A DNA stretch of 64,000 nt from Ligustrum vulgare (GCA_963555705.1 OY743182.1:55007092-55071091); one strand, 5' to 3'; counted from the first letter of the stretch, positions 31,110-44,220 are shown. Notes: a model not told the origin generated them from the letters alone. Made by a program: numbers and translations.

Positions 31110-31790
31110 GTATCCGATGTAATTACAATAGTTTCTTCTACTACAATTAGATTTCAACATTGTGATATGCATTACTATAATTTTTGTAGAGCATTACAAT
31201 TTTTATTGTTGAATTAGGTTAATTTATGTTGATCATTAAAGTTTTAATTGCTGAAATTAATTTGTAACTAAACTCTACCAGACTGTAGCTATATTGTTTT
31301 CCAGATTTGTAATTAGTTATAATTTGTAATTAGTTGCATTTATAATGACTGAGTTTTTCATTATTTAGAAGTTGTAATTAGTTACAATTACTTTAATTAT
31401 GTATTGTAATTAAAAAATTCATTATGTAAGTGCAATTGAAAATTTCATTTTGTAATTGCAATTTGTAATACTTTATAAGTTATGTAATTAGTTACAATGA
31501 GTAAAATTGCAAATTAATTTGTAACTAAACTCTACCAGATTCTAGCTATATTCGTTTCCAGATTTGTAATTAGTTACATTTACAAATGATTACAATTGCA
31601 ATTGCATTCTATATTTACAATTTTTTCCATTATTTATAATTTGTAATTAGTTACAATTTCATTCTGTAATTGTGATTGAAAATTTCATTCTGTAACTGCA
31701 ATCTGTACTTTAATTACGTATTGTAATTAAAAATTTCATTCTGTAATTGCAATTGAAAACTTAATTACATCGTGTAATTAATTACAATGT
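31110..31790. repeat. TGTAATTA/TTACAATT motif-rich spacer (left)
   Basis: Dozens of overlapping variants of TTGTAATTAGTTACAATT occur with no fixed period. The same motif family fills 33375-33480, 34480-35000 and 37068-37550 within the MULE. Confidence 0.75.
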
Positions 31791-34303
31791 GTACACTTTT
31801 TATGTGCAGCTATGGATTCACTGAATTGTTCATACGTTATGGTGGCTTTTGGAATGGGCTCAATAACTACAAAGGTCAGAAGGCTGCAGGGATCCTCCTA
31901 TCAACTAAGACTACATACTGCAGCATGTTGAATATTATTTTCACAAGATTAAACTTGGAAACATTGTGCCAATGACTATCGAAGATGACAGTTCTATGGT
32001 TTTCTATTTAGAGTTGAAAAGGATGGACAAAAATCTAAAAAGTTTACCATTTTGTATAGAGGTTGAACAACTTCATGATGACACATTACTTTTAACACCA
32101 ACTCTTGAAGAATCTGACTGTCCACCTACTACCTCTGGAGTGTCAACCATACTTGGTGTACATCTACATCAAACTGATGCAATTGAGATTCCAGCAACAA
32201 TAATACCAACAGTAGATGAAGTCGCTCAAGAACTTTGTGAAATGGTAGAAACTTAGAAAATTAACCCTGTTGCTGAAGATGAGGAGGTAATTACAGATCC
32301 GAAAAGTGATGCAATTGCAAAGGGGCATCTTTTCCGCAATAAGAGTGTGTTAAAGAAGAGTATCGCACTATATGCTATAAACAAAAAAATTCCAATTCAT
32401 AGTGAAAAGATCAGACAAAAAAGAGTATGTTCTTAAATGTGTTTGTGCTGATTGTGAGTGGATTTTTAGGGCATCAAAAGTTTGTAGAACGGATATGTTC
32501 AAGATAAGAGAGATGCACAAGGGTCATACATGTGGATTGGATGTAATGTTGGGAAATCATAGACATGCAACAAGCTCAATAATAGATGATGTAATTAAGC
32601 ATAAATACACATCTATGAAGACCATATACAAACCAGCTGACATAATACATGATATACTAAACACATATGGTTTGGATTTGAGTTATCATAAGGCATGGAA
32701 AGCTAAAGAACATGCCTTCTGTGCTATAATGGGGGATCTTGGAGATTCTTATAGGAAGATACCCTCTTATTTACATATGTTGAAGGAAAAGAATCAACGT
32801 TCTATTACGAGATTTGAAAATATAGAAAACAATCAATTTATGTATCTATTCATAGCTTTAGCAGCTTCAATTGAAGGCTGGAGATTTTGCAAGTCCGTCA
32901 TTGTTGTTGATGGTACATTTTGACAGGACATTATGGTGGGACTTTATTAACAGCCTATGGACAAGATGCCAAAGCCAACAACAATATATATCTACTTGCA
33001 TTTGAGATTGGTGATTCAGAAAATGAAAACTTCAGGGGATGATTCTTTCTAAGGTTCAAAGAAACATACGGGGAAAGAGAAGATATATGTATAATATCAT
33101 ATCGTTGTCCTAGCATTAAGAGTGCAATTGAGACAGTTTATCCAAATGTATTTCATGGGGTGTGTTCATATCACGTGTTGAAGAACCTAAAGAAACGATA
33201 TTCAAAGAAGGCTAAAGAAATATCAAAACCATTCAATGCAGCAGTTAGAGCATACACGATAGGTGAGTTTGAATACCAAATAAACCAACTGGACAAAATA
33301 GATAAGGATATCTGATGTTACCTGGTACGTTTGTTTCTCATTATGATAATTTTATAAATATATTTTCATTACAGAATGAAATTAATTACAGACTATAATT
33401 AATTACAGTCTATAATTAGTTACAATTGAAATTACCAGGTTATTTTCCCTGAATAGATGTAATTAATTACAAAATTTTTTTACTATGTTAATACAAAGAA
33501 AGAAGATGTTGGTTACGAAAGGTGGACAAGGGCCTACATGACAAGAAATCGGTACTCAACAATGACATCAAACATTGTTGAATCGGTAAATGCAGTAATA
33601 AAGACAGCTAAGAAACTAATAATTGAGACATTGTTGGAGTTCTTAAGGCGTACACTATAAAATTGGTTTAACAAAAATCGTACCAGTGCTGAGGCCACAT
33701 TCACTAAGCTAGTAATCAATCCAGAACAAGTGTTGAGGACAAACATTTTTGAATCTTCCAAGATGAAGCTATGAAGTAAAATATTTTAATTAAAGCATTT
33801 TTTATTGAGATGATATTGATAATTCTTGGTTCTTAATGTAACAATTTTTTTCTCCCAGATTCATTCATCAAGTCAAATACTATTTGAGGTTATTGATGGC
33901 ATGACATCTTATAAAGTACATATAAAAAATATGACATGCACATGTGTGGCTGCTCCAAGTTGACGGATTGCCATGTGCTCATGCACTCGCAGTGATAGGA
34001 AAACGAGGACCTGATGCGTACAAGTATTGTTCAATTTACCATACAAAGGAGCCGTATATATCAGCCTATAAAGGGGATATTTATCCACTTGGTGACAGAT
34101 CTCAATGGATAGTGCCTGAAGATATTGTACTTCCTCCATCTACAAAAAGACCACCAGGAAGGCCTACTGAGACAAGGTATAGATCAATGACGGAAAGACA
34201 TAATGCAACGAGGTGTATAAGGTGTGGTGAATACGCACACAATAGAAGACCATGCAGGGAGCCAATTCCAATAAAGATAAAAAAAAAATACGAAGAAATC
34301 TGA
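31787..34303 (+). pseudogene. MULE (Mutator-like) transposase, broken
   Basis: Pieces in order: an N-terminal segment (31787-32256, ELFIRYGGFWNG); the MuDR DNA-binding region (about 32331-32530) with LFRNKSVLKKSIALYAI, C..C.W..RASK and MHKGHTC; and the MULE transposase domain from about 32560, with VVDGTF carrying the first catalytic Asp at 32914. A frame change follows at once, then TGHYGGTLLTAYGQDA and PSIKSAIETVYPN..CSYHVLKNLKK. In the usual SDR..SI motif the Asp is Tyr here (SYRCPSI), so a catalytic residue is lost. Another block (33480-33775) precedes a SWIM zinc finger (CTCV..DGLPCAHALA, about 33935-33985) and a CCHC knuckle (CIRCGEYAHNRRPC). Several stops and frameshifts make it inactive; short AT-rich spacers at 33310-33480 and 33780-33860 look like introns. 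Confidence 0.88.
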
Positions 34304-35289
34304 GGTGCTGCAAATGTAACCAGATTTAGTGTTTAACTCTTTTAATATTACTCAAGCGATGAACCTTTTTTTCATAATAATTGAAGGTTGACATTAGACT
34401 ATTTTATTCTGGTATTTGTCATATATGACATGCAGTTTCTTTAATTATTATTACTTGGAATTTGTTACTAATTCCATTTTCTCAATAATTACAAATGATT
34501 ATAGTTTGTATTTAATTGGTTAAATAATTAGTTAATCATAATTGATTGAAATTTGTAACTAATTACATTTTGTAATTAATTACAAATTGGCTAACTGATT
34601 AGAATTTGACAGTTTGTAATTAATTACAACATGTAATATAATACTCATTTACAAATATTTAACTAATTACTATATATAATTCAATGATGTCTCACATTTT
34701 TCAATATTTAAGTACTCACTGAACTCAAACAGAAAAATTGCCACTTCAAATTCGATAGTAATTACATTCTGAAATTATTTACAAATTCAATAGTTTATTA
34801 GAAATCGGGAGTTTATAATTAATTACATAGTGATTAATTGAGTGTAATTACTTATAATTACAACTAATTACAGGTTTTATTAAAATTCAAATTTGTTATT
34901 TTGATTAATTAAATATATACTGGTTGATTGGAAAATGTCAGTCAGTAATTAAATGCCAGGAAATGCCCCCTTTACAAAATTGTAATTAATTACAACGATG
35001 ATTCTGTCATCTTCCAAAAAGTTGTCACAAAGCTGTCATGTGATTTTCTTACAAAGTTGTCATTTTCTATCATTAGGACAAACAAAAGATAAAACCAACT
35101 ACCAGTTCAAAAGCATACACATGATACTGTTTACTATTACTGCTATTGATTTACAGATGTTAACCCAGACTATCACTACTTAAAAACCTAAGTCATATGC
35201 TGCTTCACAAAAAGCCTAAGGATATATTTTCAATTGCTTCACAAAAAGTTCTAGACCAATTTAAACTACTGCTATTCACGTATCTGCTA
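34304..35289. repeat. Spacer between convergent genes, TAATTACA-rich
   Basis: This non-coding stretch between the transposase stop and the Ulp1 stop is dominated by TAATTACAA/TTGTAATTA variants, densest at 34480-35000. It must contain the 3' ends of both transcripts. Confidence 0.65.
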
Positions 35290-38200
35290 CTATGCATCTC
35301 CTATCTTCCTCAACCTCCTTCGATTACGTTTGGGCTGCACCACATTCTCATTGCTTTTGGCAAATTTGTACAACTGGACTGCCAAATGGTGTCTTGCCTC
35401 TTCTTCATCAAACTCTTCAATAATCTTCCCATTAATGATGAATTCTGCAAACTTGATAATAAAGACGCCACAATCATGCCTGTGCAATTCAGTAATTAGT
35501 AAAAAAAAAAAAAAAAAAGATGATTAATCTATATTTCCATTTACAAAATTAAAAATATTGCATTTTATTGGATACTAACCCGTTATTTTGCTGTGGAAGT
35601 CCACCAACAATATTCACTTTTAGAGGCCTCATGTTTTCTTTCCCATCAACACTTTCTAGTACCCAAATGCCAGTACTAACCATTATATGAGGGAGTATCT
35701 CAGCAAAAGGTTAAACATCCTTCATCAGCTCATCGCATCTAAATGAATTCTCCAAAGAGTTGTACACATTGAGGCACTTCTTGGAGATGTCAAACTCTCC
35801 AAGAATCCAATGTGTGTGATCCTTCATGCACATCGGAATCAAAACAATGTCTACATTTATCCAGCTAGTCCCACTCAAAAATTGCTCACCAAATGCATAA
35901 AAAATAAGTGCGTCTTGATCTGAAATTTTGGAATGATCCTTGGACCATTCAAGGTAAATTCCCCTAATACACGAAGAAAAGCAACAATCGGTTGTTGTTA
36001 ACCTAGCCTTCATGTTTATTCCAAACTTAGCCATTTTTCGCAAATGGTAAAAGCATTCGTTAATGTGCTACACATAAATTAGACAATTGTGTAGCCTTCA
36101 ACAAAAACTTGTTAACACATAAAAGTAATGATTACAAATTTTACCGTGCAGGTCAATGAATTCTCTTTCTCGCACAATTCATACCACCAATATTTGGTTT
36201 CACTATCCAGTACACCAAGTTTCATAGGAAGTTCAATCTTGGGATTTGTGAACTTTTTCTTTCTACAAAAACATTCAACAATTTATTATTTTTGTAGTAT
36301 TTTATTAAAAATAATGTATAAGGGACAAAAGTTCCTAACCTGGCATTTCTCTTGAATCCAGTATAAAACCATTCATCAAAAGCAACAATATCTTCCTTGT
36401 TTGGATGATTTAAACCAAGTTGAAAAGCACATTTTGCTTCTTCGTTCAATGAACTTCCTTCGTCTTGTGGAGTAGAAAAATTACCAGTGAAAGGAGATTG
36501 CAAGAGTCTAAATTTTATTATTATCCTTCTCACTGGGGGGGGTCTACAGATTCAAAAGGGCTTCAACCAGATTATCAACATCCTAAAAAAATATTAAAAC
36601 ATGAAGTCAGATAAACAAATGATTGAACAATATGTAACATTCCCAAACATATAGAATTATATACATCATCAGATGCTTGTTTGGAAACTTGAGTCGAAAT
36701 CACTCTAGGAACCATCTGATTGTCCCCATCACCATACAAAACAAAGCAAACAAAAACATAAATAAATAAATTACAAACGAAAAATGTATAAGAAAAAAAA
36801 AAGATATTCCGACTTCTTTTTTTCCAGAACATCCTTCTCAGTTTTCTCTAGCTCTTTCAAAACCTCTTATGTAAAAAACAAATCATTATCATCTGGTTCG
36901 CTGCCACGAACATCTTCCTCTATACTACTAATGCCAAGACTAAAATTAGGAGAAGACATCTCACCATCTGAATTGGGATTTTCCACTACCACTGTCGAAG
37001 CGGGGACCTTATTCAGATCTTGTCCAGTAACATTCTGCCAAAAAAATTACTTGTACAGATCAGACTGTGATATGTTTGCAATTGTAATTACAATTGAAAT
37101 TAGAATTGTAATTAGTTACAAAATTAAATTATTTACTAATTACAGTTACAATTGTAATAGTCATAACTGTAATCAGTTACAAATCACAACTGTAATTAGT
37201 TTACAATTGTAATTACATTTCAGACTTGTAATTAGTTACGAAATTAAATAATTTTCTAATTACAGTTACAATTGTAATAGTCATATTTGTAATTAATTAC
37301 AAATCACAACTGTAATTAGTTACAACAGTAATTAGTTTGCAATTGTAATTACATTTGAAATTAGACTTATAATTCATTAAAAATTACATTTGTAAAATTA
37401 GATTTTTAGTAACTAATTACAATTTTAATTGTAATTAGTTACAACTGTGAAATTAGAGTTACACAATTACAACTATAACTAATAATTTTACAACTGTAAT
37501 TAGTTGCAATTAGTAATAATTGTAACAACTTGCAATCATATCTGTTTACAAAATTAAAAAAAAAAAAAAAACCTCCGGGTCTGGTACCAGCTTAGCAGGA
37601 TCGTTGCACCCCGACTCCTCCTTGAACCTTTCTCTTATATTTTCTAAAAAATCGGATATCATTGATTTGAATTCCCTTCTCAAGCTACACATTTCGTTTT
37701 TCACATTTATCATATCACTTCCTATTTGCTTTTGTTTATCTTCAATTGCAGCCATTCGGTCACGACGTTCACATTCCAAACACTTCACCTTTGATTCAAC
37801 AGTCTCTAAACGTTTCTTTAAATCCATTATGAATTGTCCATCCACCTAGTGCATTAATCATCAGGATTAACAAATGCATATATTAACATAGGGTATGCAA
37901 ACATTAGACTTCAAACATAATTATAGTAATGAAATGAAAAACCATATTAACGTCTTCAGCTACTCCAGTAGGTGTTGATGGCTATGCATTATTACCCTTT
38001 CCAGAATCCATACTTGGTAACTGTGCTTGATCATGAACCGCTGACCCAATTCCTATATTTTCCTCTGGTGTAAGCTCAACATTACAGTCCACACAATCTT
38101 CAAATTCCACGATAAAATTAGGGTTCAGAAACAATCCCTCATAGTATTTCTGGCTCAACTCTAAGTTAGTAGGTTCTAAAATTTTCACCTCCAACTGTAA

Positions 38201-40020
38201 TTTATGCAAAGGGAAAATTTTAAAAAAAAAAGTAATCACATTGCAAAAAATAATAAAAACAAATACATTGCCAAAAAAAAAAAAATCACCTTCCTATCTT
38301 CAAATATATTATCAGCAATTGTATTCGCAATCACATGTACAGAAGATGAGTAGCTTTTTATCCTAGGGATTGATTGGTCAACCTTCTTACAAATATTAAG
38401 ACCAAGGTATGGAATGGTTTCCTAATCCATGCTTGAAAAGCATACAGGAAACCATTAAGCCTGTAACTAATGGATGGTTGCTTACCCAAAGCGACATTTT
38501 CAGCAAATTTTTTCATTACTGCCTTCATGGAATTCAGAGTTGCATTAAACAAATCCTTTCCCCAAGGAATTGAATACATCTCTGTCGATTCAACGATTCT
38601 CATTACATAATCATCAACTACCTTCTGGGACTTACTTGTATAAAAAAGTGAAGAAATTAGATACAGAATAGCAAGTAAAATCATATCTTCATCAGAAATA
38701 TCAATTTCAAAAAAAAGAAATCTATATTCAATGTCTTCCTTTGTCACACTGTCCATTCCATTGAAGTAAGCTTCTTTGATCCTACAACTCCCAGATTTGT
38801 ACATATACTTGTCAAACTCACATGAACATCTCGACCCTGATATTATACAAAATATCTTGATGCCAAACTTCACTCTTTTTCCTCCCAGGTCAAACCACAT
38901 TTCTTCTTTGTTTGGTTTCATTACTTCCCTAAGCAACATAGCATGAATAAGCTGAGGTTGAAGAATGATGTCCTTCATGTGAAAATATCTTCCAAAACAT
39001 GTAGACTGGAAGAGATTCTTCTGTGCATTGGTCAATCGAGCATTTAAATTACCAACAACGTCGTTATGACTAGCCACCACCATACTAGAACGAAACCAAT
39101 GTTCTAGTTGTAATATAAAATCCCAATGCTGTGATAAAATAAAAACAATGTTTAATTATTTACTATTAGTAACAACTTGTAATTTGAAATTGACAAAATG
39201 CATGATAAAGGTGCACATTAATCAAAATAGAAGAAGTTTACAATTGCTATTTAACAATTACGTCAATTTTAAATGCACTAATGTGTGTGTAATTAATTAC
39301 AGTTCCAAATAAAAGGTCATGTTTCAAAAATGAATACCAAACTTCAGTTTCAATATGAATACCCGAACTTTAGTTTAAAACTACCTAGTATTAAGAAAAT
39401 GTGGGCTTCACTCTCTATTTTTCGTTCTCATCACAAAAAGAGAGATAATAATCAAGTACCATAATTCCCCTAATTCACAATCCATTTTTCTATTCACAAA
39501 AACATATGCTAGTAAAAAGTGTTTTGTTTATATATATAAACCTGAAATACAATGTTTAATTATTTACTATTAGTAACAACTCGTAATCTGAAATTGAAAA
39601 AATGCATGATAAAGGTTTACATTTATCCAAATAGAAGAAGTTTATAATTTCTATTTAACAATTTCGTCACTTTTAAATGCACTAATGTGTGCGTAATTAA
39701 TTACATTTTCCAAAAAAGAAAAGGTCATGTTTCAAAAATGAATACCAAACTTCAGTTTCAACATGAATACCCAAACTTCAATTTCAAACTACCTACTATT
39801 AAGAAAATGAGGACTTCAATAATCAATATCGAAGAATGTTACCGTAAATCCCCCAATAAATAATATAATGCCGAATACACAAAATTACAGGAATGTTCTC
39901 TGATTTCTTCTACAGTTTTTTTTTTTTTTTTTTTTTGCGGCTCTTCTTTGATGCTTTTGATTTTGAAGAAGAGATGTCAATAACATCAACATTCAACCTA
40001 CGCCTCTTCTTCGAACCCAT
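35290..40020 (-). pseudogene. Transposon-borne DUF1985-Ulp1 (C48) cysteine protease gene, multi-exon
   Basis: A first exon starts at 40020 with MGSKKRRRLNVDVIDISSSK, a basic nuclear-type N-terminus ending in a long Lys/A run. The DUF1985 domain lies in 39083-38291 (DIILQPQLIHAMLLR, WFDLGGKRVKFGIKIFCIIS), with a frameshift near 38428. Later exons include an acidic linker (38239-37982), a coiled-coil segment (37845-37546, LKKRLETVESKVKCLECERR) and an acidic piece near 37036-36880 with a TAA. The Ulp1 domain (36043-35290) has HTHWILGEFDI with the catalytic His, LPQQNN with the oxyanion Gln, and RHDCGVFIIKF with the catalytic Cys. The usual YDSL catalytic Asp is Asn here (VYNSL). Ulp1 proteases cleave SUMO-type modifiers; those carried by MULEs are of unknown substrate. 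The stops and missing Asp suggest this copy is dead. Confidence 0.82.
37068..37550. repeat. TGTAATTAGTTACAA motif-rich intron of the Ulp1 gene
   Basis: Sequence between two exons of the Ulp1 gene is made almost wholly of overlapping TGTAATTAGTTACAA variants, ending in a poly-A run next to the coiled-coil exon. Confidence 0.75.
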
Positions 40021-40642
40021 CGTTTTTCCCGACGATATATCGATAGCTTCTCTCGACGTTTGATTTGGAGTTGAGCGGGTGATAGTCATAGCAACAAAGT
40101 CGGTTACTGTTAGACAAATCGAAGAAGAATATATATTGATCAGATTCAGTTAGGGTTAGGGTTAGATACGAAACAAAAGGGAAAAAATGGATTCAGTTAG
40201 GGTTAGAGATACGAAATAAAGGTGAAATAGATTTGATTAGTAATTGGGATGTATTTATATACCTGATTTTTTTAAATATTTTGACTTAACCGGATTTAAA
40301 AAATAAATATATTTAATGTCTTAATGGGCCTAATTAACCCAAAATTATTTAACATTGGGTTAAGAAATTAGAAATGGCCCAATGCTCCCCTAACCTGCTA
40401 ACCCAAAAATTCAATGTCCCAATCAAACGCTCAAACCAAATTAGAATGGATTAATCGTGACTTTGTTTCTTGGGTTAATTGCATAAAATACTTAATTAAT
40501 ATACCAAAATTCATTTTTAATACACAATTTTTTTTATTTTTTTTTTGAAAAATACTTCATCTTCTTCACCACCGTGTAATCAACCATATCCTCCCCAAAC
40601 AGCTCACAAATTTCAGCAAAGCAACATTGCCCAATTTGGAAG
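40021..40642. other. Upstream region of the Ulp1 gene and MULE right margin
   Basis: It contains short direct repeats of ATTCAGTTAGGGTTAG and GATACGAAA (40145-40220) and GGGTTA/TAACCC words around 40330-40490. No gene is seen. Confidence 0.35.
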
Positions 40643-41302
40643 ATAAATGTAATACCGCTTTTTCGTTTTACGTGCTTTCTTGGATTTCGCGTAATTTTTT
40701 CTATTAATGTCTCTATTAATCATTTTTGACATTATTATTGTTGATATTTATTTGAATTATTTTGCAGTGGGAGGAATGAGACGCCGTCTCGTTCAATGTG
40801 CCAAATATGTCAATTAAAAGTTTATAAATCATCTACATGAAATTTTATGCCTAATAATTTATTTTAATTGTTACTTACCAAATTCTATTTTTTTATTGAG
40901 TAATAATTTGCCTAAATTGCATAAATTGAAATTGTCAAGTTTAGTGGCACTTTGAATTTAATTGAGGGTTGGGGGCTTAAATTGCCAAATTAAGAGAGTT
41001 TGGGGTTGATTTGTAAATTACCCAAAATTTATACTAAACCTAACCTAATAACCCTCAAACCCGTCCCTCACTCACGCTCTCTCTCACTCTCACGCCACTC
41101 TCTGTCTCGGTATCTCTCTCTCGTCGCTCACACTCAAGCTTCCGTCTCTCTCGCCTCTCACCAAACCGCAACCTCTCGCCGGCAACGTCGCCTGCACCAC
41201 CCGTCGCCGACCGTCGGTCACCAACCTAACATGGTAACACACTACTTCCCTCGATCGCGCACCCACACTCACAAGACACAACACACCCGCGGGCTGCACA
41301 CA

Positions 41303-41326
41303 ACACACACACACACACACACACAC
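41303..41326. repeat. (AC)n microsatellite
   Basis: About twelve AC units, inside the solo LTR. Confidence 0.9.
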
Positions 41327-42686
41327 TCGAAAACATGTATATAATGATGTGTGTGTATCTATATATTATACATATATGTGATTTTTTTTACATTGGGTGA
41401 TAGTTAAATTTCAAAATTTTAAAATGCTAAAATTCAGATTGGGGGTAACGTTTATATGTGTGTGTATATAGTTATACATACATATTTATATAATTCATAT
41501 TTGAAGTTTTTAAGAATTTATGATTTTAATTGTGTTAACTTACTGTTTGAACCTAATTGTTAATCTGTAAAGGTGAAATTTGAGATATGAGTAATGTATA
41601 ATTATGTATGTGTGTGTGTACTTTTCAGATTTATGAGTTCATAGAATTGATTAGTTTAGTTAAATTCTAACTGAATTGGAATTTGTAATGTATTTTCAGA
41701 TTTAGGAAATTTAGTCTTAATTAGTTTAACGGAAAAATTTGATTTTTGGTTAGTTAATTTGATGTTATCTTTATAATTTCAAAATTTGGAGCAAAATTAT
41801 GTAAATGTGCACTAATTTAGAATTTCAATTAATGAGGTGATTTTTAATCCAATTTTTAGCGTATGTGTTTGGCTTATGGTTATTACTTTCAGACTTTCGA
41901 AATTTATGAAATTTGTAGTTTAAATTAACTGTTATAGTAAAGTTGAATAAATGGTGATTTCCAAATTACGAATAGTTAGAATGCTTATTGGAATTGTCTC
42001 TGTGAAATTTGAGTTGTGATGAATATTCCATAACTTTGACCCCTTTGTGTAATTCGATAAGTTAGATCTCGAATTTTTGCCATTTAAATTAATCTCTTCT
42101 TCCTAATGTAGTATGATCTGTATTTGACATAGTTCAAGATCCCATTTAGTTTGAAATGTGAGTCACATGAAAGTCTCAACCTTATTTTAAAGTGTTAAAG
42201 GTGATTTTTGAACTAAAAGTATATTTTATTTAATGAATGAATATAATTAGGATTATTGGGCACATTGACGTGACGGGCATCTGAATCTCTTCCACTTGCA
42301 AATCAAGATAACGGTAAATGCTAAGGACGTCAAGTAAGTAAACTTCCCCCTATTTTCATCAAAGTTGAATGTAAATGTGAAAGTTAATGTGAAATTAATG
42401 TGCGTAAGTGATTTCGTGTTAATTACTTAATGTTGATGTAATTGAATTGCCATATGCAAGTATGTGTATTTAAGGGAATGTTCAAGCATGCACATTATCA
42501 TGTCATTGCATCATTAAGCATGCATTATCATCGAAATGAGAAAGTCAAATGTTTTAATGAAAGGAAAGTGTCAAAGTGCAATTTTTGTCAAAATTATGTA
42601 TCCCAAGTTTTTGAAAGAATGGGTGTACTTCTATGTCATGAAAGGTCCGAGTGGGAAATGGGGCGCGGGGGACCGGCGTACCCGAA

Positions 42687-42800
42687 TGTAATGAGCCGCT
42701 TTGCGGTGGAATGAATGTAATGAGCCGCTTTGCGGTGGAATGAATGAATGAACCGCTTTGCGGTGGGAAAGTGAATGTTAAACCGCTTTGCGGTGGAAAT
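42687..42800. repeat. Tandem CCGCTTTGCGG hairpin repeats
   Basis: Four copies of a 26-29 bp unit ATGARCCGCTTTGCGGTGGAA. Each holds the small inverted repeat CCGC-TTT-GCGG. Confidence 0.85.
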
Positions 42801-43651
42801 GCGCATGTTAATCTGGTTCCAAATAAGAATGGCCCACTGTTATCTGATTGACTAGAAGTTACACCAAGTGAGCTCACGATGGAATGAAGTGAAAGTTTTG
42901 AAATGTCAAGTGAAAGCTTGAAAAGTTTGAAAGTTTTGAAAGGTTAAAGTGAATGGGGATACATATTTCAAATTTTAAAGCATTTCATGTCATAAGTATG
43001 CATTCATGCATAAAGTTTACTTACTGAGCTTTAGCTCACCCCAATCCCTCCCCAACATTTCAGGTGATGAAAGCTAGGTGATCCGAGGAGAGCACTTGGT
43101 GACAGACTCAGGCTACACCGCTTCAAGTTTTTAAAGAAAATAAAGTTAATTTTTGAAGTTAATTAAGTTTATAATTAATTATTTCTTAATTCATTCATTT
43201 TATGTTGATAATTGTTTGGTTGAGATTAGTTTTAAATTAGTTATGGAAATTTCTAATATTGGTTATATTATCACTTATTGCACTTAATTGAAGCTTATTA
43301 ATACAAAATGTTGTGTTGAGGAGTTTGGGGATTGAGTTTGAAATAATGTGGTGATGTTGGAGTTTGAAGTAGAATTGAGGTTGTATGTTGAATATTGGAT
43401 TTCTATTTGAGTTGAGTTTATGTTGTAAAATGATTTTGATGTCCCCCTACAGGTTGGTTAAGTCCAATTTATAGAGGAGACTCTGTCGAAATTTCTATAA
43501 GATTTTAAAAATAGAAAATAAAAAGGTTGAAGTTTTTAAATGATTTTTTTTCCGCATTTTAATGTTTAAACGTTTTAAATTCCGCATTTAATGTGAATGG
43601 AAGTTAACACGCCTAGGTTTAAGGTTTTGAAACTTGGGGTGTTACAATAAA

Positions 43652-44042
43652 GGAAAACAAATCCCCACAATTTTTTGCGCACACTTTTCAACTGTAGTAT
43701 TGGTAAAGGGAAATTAGGATTAGATGGTTTTTGTTCTACCTCAGTCGGAATTCCAGACCAGGGTTGCCATCTAAATTGCATCAGTAGGTCGAGAACTTAA
43801 TTCAACCTATCCAGGAATCCGTATTAAAGCAGTGACCGAAAGGAGATCAGCTGAGAAGCCCGCCATTTGCACCGCTGATGAGCTTCATTTGGTGCATGTG
43901 CTCAGCTCCAAAATGTGTCTGCATGTATATTATACTTTTTACCCACTAATTGATGCGCATGAACTTAGCTAGTGATCTGGGATCGGTGCCAAATCACATT
44001 TAGGCCGACCACAATTACATCCCCCCTCCCTCCAATATGCCA

Positions 44043-44081
<39 letters not shown>

Positions 44082-44220
44082 CTTGAAACAGATTGTGCGT
44101 GATTCGAATTTTGAGTATAATGTTCGATTGTACATGGGACTAGGAGGAATCATCCATTGTTACTTCTGTCTCGCCTTGGTACAAACGCAATTGGATATGA
44201 TCTAGCTCACAAATTTATGC
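43652..44220. other. Intergenic with (GT)n microsatellite
   Basis: A GT run of about 18 units spans 44044-44081. Otherwise no gene is supported. This is the right flank of the solo LTR and continues the sequence that ends at 40642. Confidence 0.5.

Larger units (their letters stand above)
30690..40490. mobile_element. Mutator-like element carrying a Ulp1 protease gene
   Basis: A decayed MULE transposase on the plus strand (31787-34303) and a DUF1985-Ulp1 protease gene on the minus strand (40020-35290) face each other. This is the arrangement and content of the Ulp1-carrying MULE group known from Arabidopsis and other plants (Kaonashi-type). Spacers are unusually rich in TGTAATTA/TAATTACA motifs. 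I could not find matching terminal inverted repeats or a 9 bp duplication, so the outer limits are estimates. The group often lacks long terminal inverted repeats. Confidence 0.75.
40648..43646. repeat. Solo LTR, about 3.0 kb, Ty3/gypsy-like
   Basis: It starts TGTAATACC and ends GGTGTTACA, so the ends are inverted repeats with one mismatch. A perfect 5 bp duplication ATAAA flanks it (40643-40647 and 43647-43651). The interior has a CT-rich leader-like block (41050-41170), and a CTGAGCTTTAGCTCACC..TTTCAGGTGATG segment plus ACAGGTTGGTTAAGTCCAATTTATAGAGGAGA near the end. Similar phrases occur in the LTR-like repeat at 8060-9096, so the two may be related long gypsy LTRs. No internal region is present. 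Confidence 0.87.

Noticed and set aside
30690..40490. Terminal inverted repeats for the MULE based on GGGTTAA words near both ends
   Set aside because: The words at 30709 and 40482 have the same orientation rather than inverted, so they are not a terminal inverted repeat pair.
41000..41344. Open frame rich in Ser/Leu/His/Thr with a (TH)n tail
   Set aside because: It runs through the CT-rich leader and (AC)n microsatellite of the solo LTR; low-complexity artefact.
43965..44205. Opposed open frames with (HT)n or (VC)n runs
   Set aside because: They are products of the (GT)n microsatellite.
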